Shown here: one piece after another, positions 1-10,711 of the stretch
Layout: every line of letters starts with the position of its first letter
Position numbering within the stretch: position 1 is the first letter of the stretch
DNA from: Caryophanales bacterium
Lineage (GTDB): Bacteria > Bacillota_I > Bacilli_A > RF39 > UBA660
Length of the DNA stretch: 32,284 nucleotides
Direction of reading: 5' to 3'
Assembly: GCA_016288635.1 (NCBI GenBank)
Contig: JAEEKZ010000013.1
Span: 1-32,284 of the forward strand
Notes under the pieces: generated by a model
Database searches by the model: none
What the model was told of the DNA's origin: nothing
The model's input: the letters and a program-made list of their open reading frames with translations, nothing else
Position numbers and translations under genes: made by a program

Positions 1-1860
1 TTGCGAGTAGTCACATGATAAGAAACAATCATTTTGGGGTAAGAAAGCTTTTCTTATTAATTTACCAAATTCATCTCTAGTTGGAATATTTTGTAAGTTT
101 GGCTCTGTACATGATAATCTTCCTGTTCTAGTTAAAGTTTGTTTAAATATTGGATGAATTACTCCATCTTGGCCAATATAATCTTTTAATCCTAGTAGAT
201 AAGTACTATATAACTTACTCATATTACGATATTCCATGATATATTCAATAACAGGATGTTTACCGACTAGTTTTTCTAAAGTGCTGGAATCAGTTTTATA
301 ACCAATCTTGTTTTTCTTACCACCTGGTAATCCTAATTTTTCAAATAGAATTACACCTAATTGTGCAGGACTAGCTATATTAAATTCTTCACCAACTAAG
401 TTGTATATTTCTTTAGATATATCATCTATTTTAGAATATACTATTGTAGCCATTTCATCTAAGATATTGCTATCACATCTCATACCATTGTTTTCAATAT
501 CCAATAATACATTAACTAATGGCAGTTCAATATCATAGTATAATTTTTCTAAATCGGTACCAGTAAGCTTATTTAATTGCATTTTATAATTATCGAACAA
601 ATATTTGCTTTTTAATGCTATTGTAGCATCAATATCATTCTTGCCTTTTCTTAATTCTTCATCACTTACTGCATAAATATTATCAAGTGACATAACATCT
701 GATATATCATCTAATTTACGATAATTTAATAAATATAGAATCAAGCTAAAGTCTATTTTACTTTCAACATTAAACTTACTTAATACTTTTTTATAATCAT
801 ATACTATTATGTTTTTGTTTTTTAGAACATCTTCTAGACCATCAAATGAATCTAGAATATAAGTTCCGTTTTTATCTGTTAGAGCAACTCTAACAACATC
901 AGAATAATGATAGTTTTCAGAATCTAAATAAACATACATTGATACATCTTCATCTAGATTTAAATCACTAACACTACATTTCTTATATTCTGATGCAAGT
1001 GGAGCATCCATCTTCTTTAGGAATGAACTAAATTCCAAATCCATGAATAGATCATTTAAAGTATCTTGATTACCCAGATATTTTAAATCTTCAAAACTTT
1101 CTGTTAGAGGAACTTCTTTATAAATAGTTGCAATCTTTTTACTCATGAATGCACTTTCTTTATCTTCGACAAGTTTATTGTGAGTTGCCCCCTTAATTTT
1201 ATCAAGATTATCATATACGCCCTCTAAAGATCCATATTCTTGTAATAATTTAAGAGCGGTTTTTTCACCAATTCCTTTTACACCAGGAATATTATCTGAT
1301 GGGTCTCCCATTAGACCTTTAAGGTCAGTTATTTTTATTGGGTCTATTCCCCATTCCTCTTTAAATGATTTCTCATTATATCTTACAAAGCCTTCTTTTT
1401 TAAGAAGTTTGATATCTGTCTCAAAATTAATTAATTGTAATAAATCTTTATCGCTAGAAATAATTATTGCATCAAATTCACTATCAGATGCGGCTCTTTC
1501 TACAAGAGTACCAATTATATCATCTGCTTCATAAGGCTCTAGTTCTAAATACTTAATACCCATTGATGTAAGTATTTGCCTTGCAACAGGCATTTGTTGT
1601 TTTAATTCTTCGGGAGTTGCGTTTCTTCCTTCCTTATAAAATGAATACTCTTCTTTACGAAAGTTCTTTGGCATATCAAAAGCAACAGCAATATATTCTG
1701 GCTTTTCTTCTTGAATTATTTTATTCATCATTGATACAAAACCGTATAAAGCATTTGTTGGAAATCCTTTACTGTTTCTTAATATTGGTCCTGAGTATGC
1801 AGTAGCATAATAACTTCTAAACATTAAGTTATTACCATCAACTAGAACAAGTCTTTTCAT
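1..1860 (-). CDS. polA: DNA polymerase I, C-terminally truncated by window edge (5'-3' exonuclease, degenerate-looking 3'-5' exonuclease region, start of polymerase domain)
   Basis: Own minus-strand translation from ATG at 1860: MKRLVLVDGNNLMFRSYYAT...LKGLMGDPSDNIPGVKGIGEKTA...TRTGRLSCTEPNLQNIPTRDEFGKLIRKAFLPQNDCFLSCDYSQ; 620 codons with no stop; RBS GGAGG just upstream. Missing from the ORF track because it is open at the edge. Confidence 0.96.
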   Translation of the reverse strand, partial: MKRLVLVDGNNLMFRSYYATAYSGPILRNSKGFPTNALYGFVSMMNKIIQEEKPEYIAVAFDMPKNFRKEEYSFYKEGRNATPEELKQQMPVARQILTSMGIKYLELEPYEADDIIGTLVERAASDSEFDAIIISSDKDLLQLINFETDIKLLKKEGFVRYNEKSFKEEWGIDPIKITDLKGLMGDPSDNIPGVKGIGEKTALKLLQEYGSLEGVYDNLDKIKGATHNKLVEDKESAFMSKKIATIYKEVPLTESFEDLKYLGNQDTLNDLFMDLEFSSFLKKMDAPLASEYKKCSVSDLNLDEDVSMYVYLDSENYHYSDVVRVALTDKNGTYILDSFDGLEDVLKNKNIIVYDYKKVLSKFNVESKIDFSLILYLLNYRKLDDISDVMSLDNIYAVSDEELRKGKNDIDATIALKSKYLFDNYKMQLNKLTGTDLEKLYYDIELPLVNVLLDIENNGMRCDSNILDEMATIVYSKIDDISKEIYNLVGEEFNIASPAQLGVILFEKLGLPGGKKNKIGYKTDSSTLEKLVGKHPVIEYIMEYRNMSKLYSTYLLGLKDYIGQDGVIHPIFKQTLTRTGRLSCTEPNLQNIPTRDEFGKLIRKAFLPQNDCFLSCDYSQ

Positions 1861-1880
1861 ATATACCTCCCTATTTTGTT

Positions 1881-3269
1881 TTATATTTTTTCAACAATAT
1901 CTCTTGCAGCAACTATTCCTGTTGCAGCAGCAGTAACAATGTTACCAGCTTTACCTGATCCATCACCAATAAAGTAGATATTTTCGTTTTCTAATTTAAA
2001 TTTCTTATCAGTTTTTATTTCGTTACTGAAGAACTTTATTTCTGGGCCATAAAGTAATGTTTCATCGTTAGCAACACCCGGAATTATTTTATCTAATTTA
2101 ATTAAGCCTTCGATTACATCTGTAATAATTCTGTGTGGTAATGCTAATGCTAAGTCTCCAGCACAACAATCTTTTAGAGTAGGCTCAATAAAGCCTTTTT
2201 CAATTCTATGCCAATCACTACGTCTACCTGTTCTTAAATCCTTAAATGTTTGAACTATTGGTTTACCTGCTCCAAGTACTAATGCTATATGGGCAATTGA
2301 TTCACCATAGTCTCTTGTATTAGTAGTTGGATGTGTAAGGTTTATCTTTGTAATGAATGCAAAGTTGCTATTGTTTGATTTAGTATCTTTTAAAGCGTGA
2401 CCATTTACACAAATGAATCCTTCATAGTTTTCCTTTGCTACAAAGCCTCCTGGATTAGTACAGAATGTTCTAATTTCATCTCCATATGTATCGGTTTTAA
2501 TAAATATCGTTGGATCATAAATAATATTTGTCATATCTTCAAGTATTTCTTTACGACATTCTACTCTAACACCAATTTCAATACTTTGAGATGTATATTC
2601 AATATTATTTCCATCAGCATATTCTTGAACCCATTTTGCTCCGGTTCTACCTGGAGATGCAATTACATATTTTGCATCAATTGATCCTTCTTTACCGTTA
2701 TTTATAAATTTAACTGAATAGTGTTTACCATTCTTAACAATATCAGTTACATCATGTCTTTCTAGTATATCTATTCCTTCATTTTTTAAATAGTTAGTCA
2801 TATCACTAATATATTGTGGTAACATGTCTGAACCCAAGTGTTTTTGTTTGATAATTAATAGTTCAGCACCCAATTTAGCAATATTCTTTTTAATACTTTC
2901 TGCTTCTTCCATATTAGTTGGGTATGTTTTAGCATCCATATTAAACTTATTAAATATTTCTTCAGTATCATCAATAAGCTTGTAAGCTGCTGTTTTACTC
3001 ATATATTTGAAAAGGTCAGATTTACCTAACTTAGGAATAAAATTAAGTTTACCATCTGAGAATGTTCCAGCGCCACCAAAGCCTGAAAGTATCGCACATG
3101 GCTTACAGTTCATGCATTCACATCCTGTTTTTACCATTGGGCATACTCTTTTTTCTGCAGTAAACCCTTTATCTAATAAAGCAATTTTTAGCTTTTTATT
3201 CTTTTCTTTTAATTCATAAGCAGCGAAAAGTCCACCTGGACCAGCGCCAATTATTACTACATCATACAT
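1881..3269 (-). CDS. FAD-dependent dehydrogenase/oxidoreductase (COG2509-like)
   Basis: N-terminal Rossmann motif VVIIGAGPGGLFAAYEL; Cys-rich CPMVKTGCECMNCKPCAILSGFGGAGTFSDGKLN; C-terminal IYFIGDGSGKAGNIVTAAATGI. Confidence 0.85.
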   Translation of the reverse strand: MYDVVIIGAGPGGLFAAYELKEKNKKLKIALLDKGFTAEKRVCPMVKTGCECMNCKPCAILSGFGGAGTFSDGKLNFIPKLGKSDLFKYMSKTAAYKLIDDTEEIFNKFNMDAKTYPTNMEEAESIKKNIAKLGAELLIIKQKHLGSDMLPQYISDMTNYLKNEGIDILERHDVTDIVKNGKHYSVKFINNGKEGSIDAKYVIASPGRTGAKWVQEYADGNNIEYTSQSIEIGVRVECRKEILEDMTNIIYDPTIFIKTDTYGDEIRTFCTNPGGFVAKENYEGFICVNGHALKDTKSNNSNFAFITKINLTHPTTNTRDYGESIAHIALVLGAGKPIVQTFKDLRTGRRSDWHRIEKGFIEPTLKDCCAGDLALALPHRIITDVIEGLIKLDKIIPGVANDETLLYGPEIKFFSNEIKTDKKFKLENENIYFIGDGSGKAGNIVTAAATGIVAARDIVEKI

Positions 3270-3328
3270 ATTCTTTCACCATATTAAATTATACCTTATT
3301 ACCAGTATTATTACAAATAAAATACAAC

Positions 3329-3352
3329 AAAAAAAGATGAATAAATCATCTA
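3329..3352 (-). terminator. Intrinsic terminator abutting stop codon
   Basis: Minus strand TAGATGATTTATTCATCTTTTTTT: GATGA/TCATC stem then T7. Confidence 0.6.
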
Positions 3353-3781
3353 TTTTTTTCTCATTCTTTGCCTTACTGCAGGCCTATTGCGGGTGAACAT
3401 TTCATATTCGCCATAGTCTCTTTCGCTTGTACGATAATTATCATAAGATTCAGTTCTAGTTAATTCATTTTTTCTTGTTATTTTTTCTCTTGAGATTTCT
3501 TCTTTTGGCTTTGCACTTTCTAGGTTGTATGCTTTATTTTCAAAGTGATTTTTAAACTCACTACTTGCAAATTCACCAATTACGGATGCCAATATAACAG
3601 CACTACTAGCTACTATTCCGGTTGTAGCAAGTCCAGTTAATGGTAGTCCTGGAGCAAATCTTAGAAGTATACTTCCCATTAGAACTATACCAGCTACTTT
3701 AAATGTTTTATCAAAAAATCTTTCAAATTTCTTTGATATTTTTTCTTTCTTTTTATATTTCTTAATTAAATTATCGTTCAT
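3350..3781 (-). CDS. Small membrane protein of unknown function, two predicted hydrophobic segments and a charged C-terminal tail
   Basis: 143 aa ORF in operon order; hydrophobic VAGIVLMGSILLRFAPGLPLTGLATTGIVASSAVILASVIG; Arg/Lys/Glu-rich C-terminus. Confidence 0.75.
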   Translation of the reverse strand: MNDNLIKKYKKKEKISKKFERFFDKTFKVAGIVLMGSILLRFAPGLPLTGLATTGIVASSAVILASVIGEFASSEFKNHFENKAYNLESAKPKEEISREKITRKNELTRTESYDNYRTSERDYGEYEMFTRNRPAVRQRMRKK

Positions 3782-3793
3782 TTTAAAACCCTC

Positions 3794-4816
3794 TTACTTA
3801 ATAAACATTGCATCTCCAAATGAGAAGAAACGATATTTACTATCTACTGCATGCTTATATGCATTCATAATATTATCTCTACTTGAAAATGCACTAACTA
3901 ACATTAATAAGGTGCTCTTTGGTAGATGGAAATTTGTTATTTGACCATCTATTGCTTTAAATTCAAATCCAGGATAAATAAAGATATTTGTATCTCCTGA
4001 ACATTCTTTAAATTCACCATATTTATGCATTACTGTTTCTAGCGTTCTCGTTGATGTTGTACCTACCGCAATGATTCTTCTTCCTTCTTTTTTAGCAAGA
4101 TTTAATCTTTCTGCAGCATGTTTATCCATCATATAAAATTCAGTATGCATAACATGTTTTGTTACATCGTCTTCTTCAACTGGTCTAAATGTACCTAGGC
4201 CAACGTGAAGTGTAATATTTATTATTTCTATACCTTTATTTTTTATTTCTTCAAGTAACTCATTTGTGAAATGAAGACCTGCTGTCGGTGCTGCTGCTGA
4301 ACCATTTATCTTGGCATATACTGTTTGATAACGTTCTTTATCATTAAGTTTTTCATGAATATATGGAGGAAGTGGCATAGTACCTAACTTATCCAATACT
4401 TCCATGAATATACCATCATAGATAAATTCAACTTCTGTTACACCAGCATCTCTTATTTCAAGAACTTTTGCTTTTAATATTCCTCCAAAATCAATAATTG
4501 TTCCTTCTTTTAGTCTCTTTTGAGGCTTAGCTAAACATTCCCAATTATCGCCTTCTGTATTCTTTAAAAGTAATAATTCAATACTGGCATTAGTTACTTC
4601 TTTAGTACCAATTAATCTAGCTGGAATTACTCTTGTATTATTTAATACTAAGCAGTCTCCTTTATTTAAATAATTGATTATGTTACGAAATACTTCATCT
4701 TTTAATTCACCAGTTTTACGATCCATGACTAATAGTCTAGAATCACTTCTTACTTTTAAAGGAGTTTGAGCAATTAGTTCTTGAGGTAATTCATAATCAA
4801 AATCATTTATATTCAT
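3794..4816 (-). CDS. queA: S-adenosylmethionine:tRNA ribosyltransferase-isomerase
   Basis: [30 protein letters not shown]...[14 protein letters not shown]...[16 protein letters not shown]. Confidence 0.96.
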   Translation of the reverse strand: MNINDFDYELPQELIAQTPLKVRSDSRLLVMDRKTGELKDEVFRNIINYLNKGDCLVLNNTRVIPARLIGTKEVTNASIELLLLKNTEGDNWECLAKPQKRLKEGTIIDFGGILKAKVLEIRDAGVTEVEFIYDGIFMEVLDKLGTMPLPPYIHEKLNDKERYQTVYAKINGSAAAPTAGLHFTNELLEEIKNKGIEIINITLHVGLGTFRPVEEDDVTKHVMHTEFYMMDKHAAERLNLAKKEGRRIIAVGTTSTRTLETVMHKYGEFKECSGDTNIFIYPGFEFKAIDGQITNFHLPKSTLLMLVSAFSSRDNIMNAYKHAVDSKYRFFSFGDAMFIK

Positions 4817-5499
4817 TATTTTCTCACCAAACTACGAACTTTTCCGTACAGTTCATTGTTTATTTCCGGAATAGGTCTAATTATTCCATCTTGAACACAA
4901 CGGATTACATCAAAACCATATATTTCAGCAAGTTCTAAATATGCTCTTTCAGCATTCTTTAAATGCTCTGGATCAGCTTCATGTTGATCAGGAGATTCCT
5001 CTCGATGTTTTTTCAATTCTAGAGCTTGCTCATAAGGCATATATAGTAAATATACCTGATCTGGTCTAGGCATTTGCATATATTCAAAATCTAGCCAATC
5101 TAAAGCTTTATACATCTGCTTTCTTGCTTGTTCATCAGTTATTTTACCACCTTGATGAGCCATGTTTGATTCAGCATATCTATCTAAAACTACAACATCA
5201 TTTTCTAGTAGTCTATTATTTAATTCTGGTAAGTTATATCTTCTATCTGCTGCATAATATGCGCTAGCTACTAGTGGATCAACATTTGGTGCTCCTTCTG
5301 GAAACCAACCTTCACATATATGTTTTTTTCCTAGATAACAGCCGCCAATTATTTTACCTGTTGGAGTATCATATGCTGGAAATTGCATCTTACCCACTTT
5401 TAATCCATCACTTGTTAATCTTTCGATTAATAAATCACTTTGGGTTTGCTTACCACTGCAATCAGTTCCTTCAATAACAATTAATTTACCCTTCTCCAT
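4816..5499 (-). CDS. tmk: dTMP kinase (thymidylate kinase-like); start trimmed from track start 5562
   Basis: [21 protein letters not shown]-loop, [15 protein letters not shown] motif; ATG at 5499 has RBS GAGGAAG, whereas track start 5562 lies deep inside folA; stop overlaps queA start as TAATG. Confidence 0.85.
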   Translation of the reverse strand: MEKGKLIVIEGTDCSGKQTQSDLLIERLTSDGLKVGKMQFPAYDTPTGKIIGGCYLGKKHICEGWFPEGAPNVDPLVASAYYAADRRYNLPELNNRLLENDVVVLDRYAESNMAHQGGKITDEQARKQMYKALDWLDFEYMQMPRPDQVYLLYMPYEQALELKKHREESPDQHEADPEHLKNAERAYLELAEIYGFDVIRCVQDGIIRPIPEINNELYGKVRSLVRK

Positions 5500-5980
5500 T
5501 TTGTTTCTTCCTCTCATACAACACGTGTCTATATTCAACACCATTTTCCTCAACTGGCTCATCTAGTTCTTCCCTATTAAATTCTTCTTTGTTAAATGTT
5601 GGAAAATATACATCTGCTTCTTTAGAGTCATTGATTTCTGTTAAATATATCTTTGATGCGTATGGTAAGAAGTAATTGTATAATGATTCTCCCCCGATAA
5701 TATATACGTCTTCTTCAGTTTTTTCAAATCTATCTAGTATATCTTCAAAATTATCTGTAACTTCAACACCCATTGTATTATCTAATTCTTTACTAATAAC
5801 AATGTTATATCTGTTTGGTAAGGCTTTACCCATAGATTCAAATGTTTTTCTTCCCATCACTATTACATGGTTAATAGTTAGTTTTTTGAAAAATTTTAAA
5901 TCTCCTGGTAAATTCCAGATTAGTTTTCCATCCTTACCTAATTCATTATTTTTTCCTACTGAAGCAATTATACTTATCAT
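5486..5980 (-). CDS. folA: Dihydrofolate reductase
   Basis: MISIIASVGKNNELGKDGKLIWNLPGDLKFFKKLT...VIVMGRKTFESMGKALPNRYNIVIS...VYIIGGESLYNYFLPYASKIYLTEI; strong RBS GGAGGGG. Confidence 0.95.
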   Translation of the reverse strand: MISIIASVGKNNELGKDGKLIWNLPGDLKFFKKLTINHVIVMGRKTFESMGKALPNRYNIVISKELDNTMGVEVTDNFEDILDRFEKTEEDVYIIGGESLYNYFLPYASKIYLTEINDSKEADVYFPTFNKEEFNREELDEPVEENGVEYRHVLYERKKQNGEG

Positions 5981-5991
5981 TTTTACCCCTC

Positions 5992-7215
5992 CTAGTAATT
6001 AAGTGGAAATTTACGAGTTAACTCTAAAACTTCTTTACTCAATTCTTTTAATATCTTTTTATTATCATAATTCATTAAAGCTTTGCTAATGATATTACCA
6101 ACTTGAACGAATTCCTTTTCTTTAAATCCTCTTGTTGTCATTGCTGGGCTTCCTAATCTAATACCACTTGTTATAAATGGTTTTTCAGTATCATTTGGAA
6201 TAGTATTTTTATTAACTGTAATATGAATACTATCTAGAACTTGTTCTGCAAGTTTTCCAGTTATACCTGATGCAGATTTAACATCTACTAGTATTAAATG
6301 GTTATCCGTTCCGTTTGATACAATTCTAAATCCATTTTTAATTAGAGTATCTGATAAAGTTTGAGTATTTTTGATAACTTGTTTTTGATATTCTTTAAAC
6401 TCTGGTTGTAATGCTTCATAAAAGCATTGAGCTTTAGCTCCAATTACATGCATTAATGGGCCACCTTGAATACCTGGGAAAACGGTTTTATCAATTTTCT
6501 TAGCAAGTTCTTCATCATTAGTCATAATAATACCACCTCTAGGACCTCTTAGAGTCTTATGAGTAGTAGATGTTACAACATCAGCATATTCCATTGGATT
6601 TGGATGTAAGCCTGCTGCAACTAAACCTGCAATGTGGGCCATATCTACCATTAGATATGCACCAACTTTATCTGCAATCTCTCTAAATTTCTTAAAATCA
6701 ATTATTCTTGAATAAGCACTTGCTCCTGCGATTATCATTTTTGGTTTAATCTCTAGAGCCAGTTTTTCTAGTTCTTCATAATCAATTCTTTCAGTTTCTT
6801 TATCAACATCATATTGATATATTTCGTAATCTTGTCCAGAGAAACTCATTGGATGTCCATGCGTTAAGTGTCCTCCGTTTGATAAGTTCATTCCTAGAAC
6901 TTTATCTCCTTTTTCAAGTAAAGAACGATATACTGCCATATTTGCACTTGAACCAGAATGTGGTTGAACGTTAGCAAATTTACAACCAAATAGTTGTTTT
7001 AAATATTCTCTTGCTTGATTTTCAAAAATATCTACATATTCACATCCACCATAATATCTTTTTCCAGGATATCCTTCTGCATACTTATTGGTTAGGATAC
7101 TTCCTTGCAATTTTAAGACATCTTTTGAAGGATAGTTCTCACTTGCTATAAGTTCAATATTCTCTTGTTGACGTTTTTTCTCTTTTCTTAATGCACTTTG
7201 TAAAATTTTATCCAT
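5992..7215 (-). CDS. glyA: Serine hydroxymethyltransferase
   Basis: [42 protein letters not shown]...[17 protein letters not shown] (PLP lysine region). Confidence 0.97.
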   Translation of the reverse strand: MDKILQSALRKEKKRQQENIELIASENYPSKDVLKLQGSILTNKYAEGYPGKRYYGGCEYVDIFENQAREYLKQLFGCKFANVQPHSGSSANMAVYRSLLEKGDKVLGMNLSNGGHLTHGHPMSFSGQDYEIYQYDVDKETERIDYEELEKLALEIKPKMIIAGASAYSRIIDFKKFREIADKVGAYLMVDMAHIAGLVAAGLHPNPMEYADVVTSTTHKTLRGPRGGIIMTNDEELAKKIDKTVFPGIQGGPLMHVIGAKAQCFYEALQPEFKEYQKQVIKNTQTLSDTLIKNGFRIVSNGTDNHLILVDVKSASGITGKLAEQVLDSIHITVNKNTIPNDTEKPFITSGIRLGSPAMTTRGFKEKEFVQVGNIISKALMNYDNKKILKELSKEVLELTRKFPLNY

Positions 7216-8047
7216 TTATATTTCTCCTTTCATACATTTCATATAATTGTAATATTATTGATGCCACCGTTAATGGGCCTACACCACCTGGAACTGGGGT
7301 TATATAAGAGACTTTATCTTTAACATTATCAAAGTCTACATCTCCATATATTTTACCATCCACTCTAGTGATTCCCACATCAATAACAACTGCACCATCT
7401 TTAACATGATCAGCTGTAATTAATCCTTTTTTACCTACTGCACTTATTAGAACATCTGCAGTTTTGCATACATCTACTAAATTCTTAGTATGTGAATGTG
7501 CAACAGTAACTGTTGCATTCTTATTTAGCATAGCAAGCATTAATGGTTTACCAACAATATTACCACGTCCTACAATTACTACATTTGTACCATCTAAATT
7601 TATTTCATATTTATCTAGTAAAGTAATAATTCCTTTTACAGTACAAGGTAATATATCAGTATCATTAATATAATTTCCATATACAGAATCTCTTGTAAAA
7701 CCATCAATATCTTTAGATGCTAATATTTTATTACTACAGTAATCAAAATCTAAATCATGTCTAATTGGACTTTGCAATATAATTCCATATACTTCATCAT
7801 CTTTATTTAATTTATCTATTAAAGTAAGTAATTCTTCTTGAGAAACATTTTCATCTAATTTATAAAGATTGCCTTCAATACCTACATATTCACAAGCTTT
7901 TAACTTTTGACCCACATAGATATTACTTGCTTCGTTATTACCAACTTGGATAATGGCAAGTTTCATTTTAGCATTATTTTTCTCTATTTTAGATTTAACT
8001 TCATCAAGTATCTCTTGCTTTAATTTCTTTCCATCTAATATAGTCAT
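7208..8047 (-). CDS. folD: Bifunctional methylenetetrahydrofolate dehydrogenase/cyclohydrolase; start trimmed from 8068
   Basis: [17 protein letters not shown]...[13 protein letters not shown]...DGFTRDS...[18 protein letters not shown]...[27 protein letters not shown] upstream of ATG 8047. Confidence 0.95.
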   Translation of the reverse strand: MTILDGKKLKQEILDEVKSKIEKNNAKMKLAIIQVGNNEASNIYVGQKLKACEYVGIEGNLYKLDENVSQEELLTLIDKLNKDDEVYGIILQSPIRHDLDFDYCSNKILASKDIDGFTRDSVYGNYINDTDILPCTVKGIITLLDKYEINLDGTNVVIVGRGNIVGKPLMLAMLNKNATVTVAHSHTKNLVDVCKTADVLISAVGKKGLITADHVKDGAVVIDVGITRVDGKIYGDVDFDNVKDKVSYITPVPGGVGPLTVASIILQLYEMYERRNING

Positions 8048-8057
8048 GTAATCACCT

Positions 8058-9065
8058 CTACATATCAAATAAATTACCTACATATTCTGAACCAATATGT
8101 TTATAGGCTTTTTGAGTAGCTACACGTCCAGATCTAGTTCTTTTTATAAATCCTTCTTGAAGCAAGAAAGGCTCTATAACATCCTCGATTGTGGTTACTT
8201 CCTCCCCGATTGATGTTGCTATTGTTTCAACACCTACTGGGCCACCATTAAATTTATTTATTAGGCTACTTAAATATTCAATATCAATACTATCTAATCC
8301 AAAGGCATCAACATTCATTTTATCTAATGCTTTTTTAGCAATATCTAGAGTAATTCTTCCATCACCTAGTACTAATGCGAAATCTCTAACTCTTTTAAAT
8401 AATCTATTTGCTATTCTTGGAGTTTTTCTACTTCTTCTGGCAAGCTCAACTGCTGCATCATCATCTATTGGCATTTCAAGCACTCTAGAGGTTCTTTTTA
8501 CGATTTGGCCTAATTCCTCATCCGAATAATATTCAAGCTTATTAACTATTCCAAAACGATCTCTAAGTGGGCTTGAAAGATCACCCGCTCTTGTTGTTGC
8601 TCCTACTAAAGTGAATGGAGGTAAATCTATTTTAATACTTCTAGATTTTCCATCAGTTTGTAAGATAATATCTAATTCAAAATCTTCCATTGCAGGATAT
8701 AATATTTCTTCAATATAACTTGGCATACGATGTATTTCATCAATAAATAATACATCACCTGGCTCTAGTGTTGAAAGTATAGCAGCTAGGTCTCCAGATT
8801 TTTCGATTGAAGGACCTGATGCTGTTTTTAAATTAACACCCATTTCATTAGCTATAATATGTGCTAATGTTGTTTTACCTAGTCCTGGAGGACCATATAA
8901 TAGAACATGATCTAGTGGTTCATTACGCATTTTTGCAGCTTTCATAAATATGTCTAAGTTTTCTTTTATTTCTTTTTGACCAACGTATTCATCAAGTTCC
9001 TGAGGCCTTATGCTTTCTTCAAAACTATCTTCTTCTTGTTTTTTCTTATCTAATACTTTACTCAT
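8058..9065 (-). CDS. ruvB: Holliday junction branch migration ATPase RuvB
   Basis: [57 protein letters not shown]...LFIDEIHRM...[21 protein letters not shown]. Confidence 0.97.
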   Translation of the reverse strand: MSKVLDKKKQEEDSFEESIRPQELDEYVGQKEIKENLDIFMKAAKMRNEPLDHVLLYGPPGLGKTTLAHIIANEMGVNLKTASGPSIEKSGDLAAILSTLEPGDVLFIDEIHRMPSYIEEILYPAMEDFELDIILQTDGKSRSIKIDLPPFTLVGATTRAGDLSSPLRDRFGIVNKLEYYSDEELGQIVKRTSRVLEMPIDDDAAVELARRSRKTPRIANRLFKRVRDFALVLGDGRITLDIAKKALDKMNVDAFGLDSIDIEYLSSLINKFNGGPVGVETIATSIGEEVTTIEDVIEPFLLQEGFIKRTRSGRVATQKAYKHIGSEYVGNLFDM

Positions 9066-9558
9066 CCAACAAACCTCCCTCGATTAAATTCCTTACTTCA
9101 GTCCAACTATTTACTTCTTTTCCAAATTGAAGGCATTTAACAGAATTTGCAATACACTCACTAATTATGACATCATTATCATCTATCATTAGAGATATGT
9201 TTTCTTCTTTGCAAACTTTCCATTTGTCTCTTACTCCAAAAAATATTTTATCATAATTTATATTATTTATTTTCAAATAATTTAGGGTATTTTCTTCAAT
9301 ATTATGTCCATAATTGTCTTTTCTTAGGGTAACTAAATAGATTTTATATCCTTTACTATGTAAATAATTAATTGTCTCTCTTGAGCCATCTTTTATAGTC
9401 ATCTTTTTTTGTATTTCTAAAAGATACTTTTTACAAAAATCTTTGTATTCTTCGATGTTTAATTTTTCGAATTTACTACCATTATAACCATCTAGAAATT
9501 GACTTGCCATTTCGGAAGTATTTGTAATTGTGTCATCTATATCAATACCAATTATCAT
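9058..9558 (-). CDS. HAD-superfamily 5'(3')-deoxyribonucleotidase-like protein (YqfW/NT5C-like)
   Basis: [14 protein letters not shown] (DxDDT motif), [24 protein letters not shown]. Confidence 0.65.
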   Translation of the reverse strand: MIIGIDIDDTITNTSEMASQFLDGYNGSKFEKLNIEEYKDFCKKYLLEIQKKMTIKDGSRETINYLHSKGYKIYLVTLRKDNYGHNIEENTLNYLKINNINYDKIFFGVRDKWKVCKEENISLMIDDNDVIISECIANSVKCLQFGKEVNSWTEVRNLIEGGLLDE

Positions 9559-9575
9559 GATAGCATCACCAATTA

Positions 9576-9586
9576 AAATTATACCA
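9576..9586 (-). promoter_or_regulatory. Candidate extended -10 element (TGGTATAAT) upstream of HAD gene
   Basis: Minus strand TTTTGGTATAATTTTAATTGG; TG-N-TATAAT; weak -35. Position approximate to a few bases. Confidence 0.4.
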
Positions 9587-9623
9587 AAATTAGAACTTAA
9601 TTAAAAGAATATTTAACAATTAA

Positions 9624-9657
9624 AAATGGTTATCTACCATTTGTAGTATAACCATTT
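9624..9657 (-). terminator. Terminator-like hairpin spanning stop codon of 9630..10052
   Basis: Minus strand AAATGGTTAT-ACTACAAATGGTAG-ATAACCATTTTTAATT: 10-bp stem; TAA stop lies in the 3' part of the hairpin. Confidence 0.6.
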
Positions 9658-10052
9658 CTATAACTTGTTAAATAAATGTATCTATTTTGTAATTCTACTT
9701 CTAAATAATTTAACATACTAATTAATTCATCTATTTTTTTACCCTTTAGAAAAGGTGCATATTTAGACAAAATAATTTTTCTTTCTCTTTCCACTTCATC
9801 TAAAACTAAAGCGAAGTCTCCATCATCACTATCATCATTTTGCAACAATACCATAATGGCAGATACTAACTTTCCATATTTGTTCATGAATTTTTTAGAA
9901 ATACAAAATTCAGTTAGTTCTGGATCATATATTGTTATTTTTTGAACATCTATTGAATTAGCAAATTTAGGTTTGAATTCAAATCCTTTTTCTAATTCTA
10001 ATTCAACTTCTAGGTCTTGTAAACTTAAATCTTTTTGATATAAATATGTCAT
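9630..10052 (-). CDS. Conserved-looking hypothetical protein co-transcribed with trmD
   Basis: 140 aa ORF, 4-bp ATGA overlap with trmD, no recognised motif. Confidence 0.75.
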   Translation of the reverse strand: MTYLYQKDLSLQDLEVELELEKGFEFKPKFANSIDVQKITIYDPELTEFCISKKFMNKYGKLVSAIMVLLQNDDSDDGDFALVLDEVERERKIILSKYAPFLKGKKIDELISMLNYLEVELQNRYIYLTSYRNGYTTNGR

Positions 10053-10711
10053 TTTAGCAAATCAGGCCTTCTTTCTTCAGTTCTTTTTATTTGTTCAGCT
10101 TTTCTCCATTCATCTATTTTCTTATGATCCCCACTTATTAGAACATCTGGGACTTTTAATCCACGATATTCGGCAGGTTTAGTATAGACTGGATAATCTA
10201 ACAAATTATTATTGAAGGATTCATCTTTTAGACTCTCTTCATTAATTACACCAGGTATTAACCTAACAACTGAATCTACTACACAAAGGGCAGCGGCCTC
10301 TCCACCAGTCATTACAAAATCTCCAATAGAAAGTTCTAGATCTACTAAAGTTCTAATTCTTTCATCAAAGCCTTCATAATGACCACATATGATTATCAAG
10401 TGTTTCTTTAAGGCAAGTTCTCTTGCCATTGATTGGTTATATGTTTTACCATCTGGAGTTAATAATATAACTGTTGCATCACTAGTATCTAACGTGTCTA
10501 AACACTCAAATATTGGCTCACAACGAATTAACATTCCAGGACCCCCACCATAGATAGTATCATCTACTTGATTATTATTTAAAGGAGTATAATCACGGAA
10601 ATTAATTAGATTAATTTCGACATTGTTATTATCGATTGCTCTTTTAATTATTGACTCATTTAAATATTCTTTTATTAAATTGGGAAATAATGTTAAAATA
10701 TCGATTTTCAT
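10049..10711 (-). CDS. trmD: tRNA (guanine-N1-)-methyltransferase
   Basis: MKIDILTLFPNLIKEYLNESI...DDTIYGGGPGMLIRCEPI...IICGHYEGFDERI...ELSIGDFVMTGGEAAALCVVDSVVRLIPGV. Confidence 0.97.
   Translation of the reverse strand: MKIDILTLFPNLIKEYLNESIIKRAIDNNNVEINLINFRDYTPLNNNQVDDTIYGGGPGMLIRCEPIFECLDTLDTSDATVILLTPDGKTYNQSMARELALKKHLIIICGHYEGFDERIRTLVDLELSIGDFVMTGGEAAALCVVDSVVRLIPGVINEESLKDESFNNNLLDYPVYTKPAEYRGLKVPDVLISGDHKKIDEWRKAEQIKRTEERRPDLLK

Noticed and set aside
308-1805. Plus-strand ORFs of 70-95 aa (308..538, 1581..1805)
   Set aside because: Antisense to polA, which has unmistakable conserved protein sequence; no RBS or family similarity.
2397-3219. Plus-strand ORFs 2397..2684 and 3007..3219
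   Set aside because: Antisense to the FAD dehydrogenase; low-complexity translations expected from AT-rich antisense frames.
5274-8529. Plus-strand ORFs inside tmk, folA, folD and ruvB
   Set aside because: Each is antisense to a confidently identified gene.
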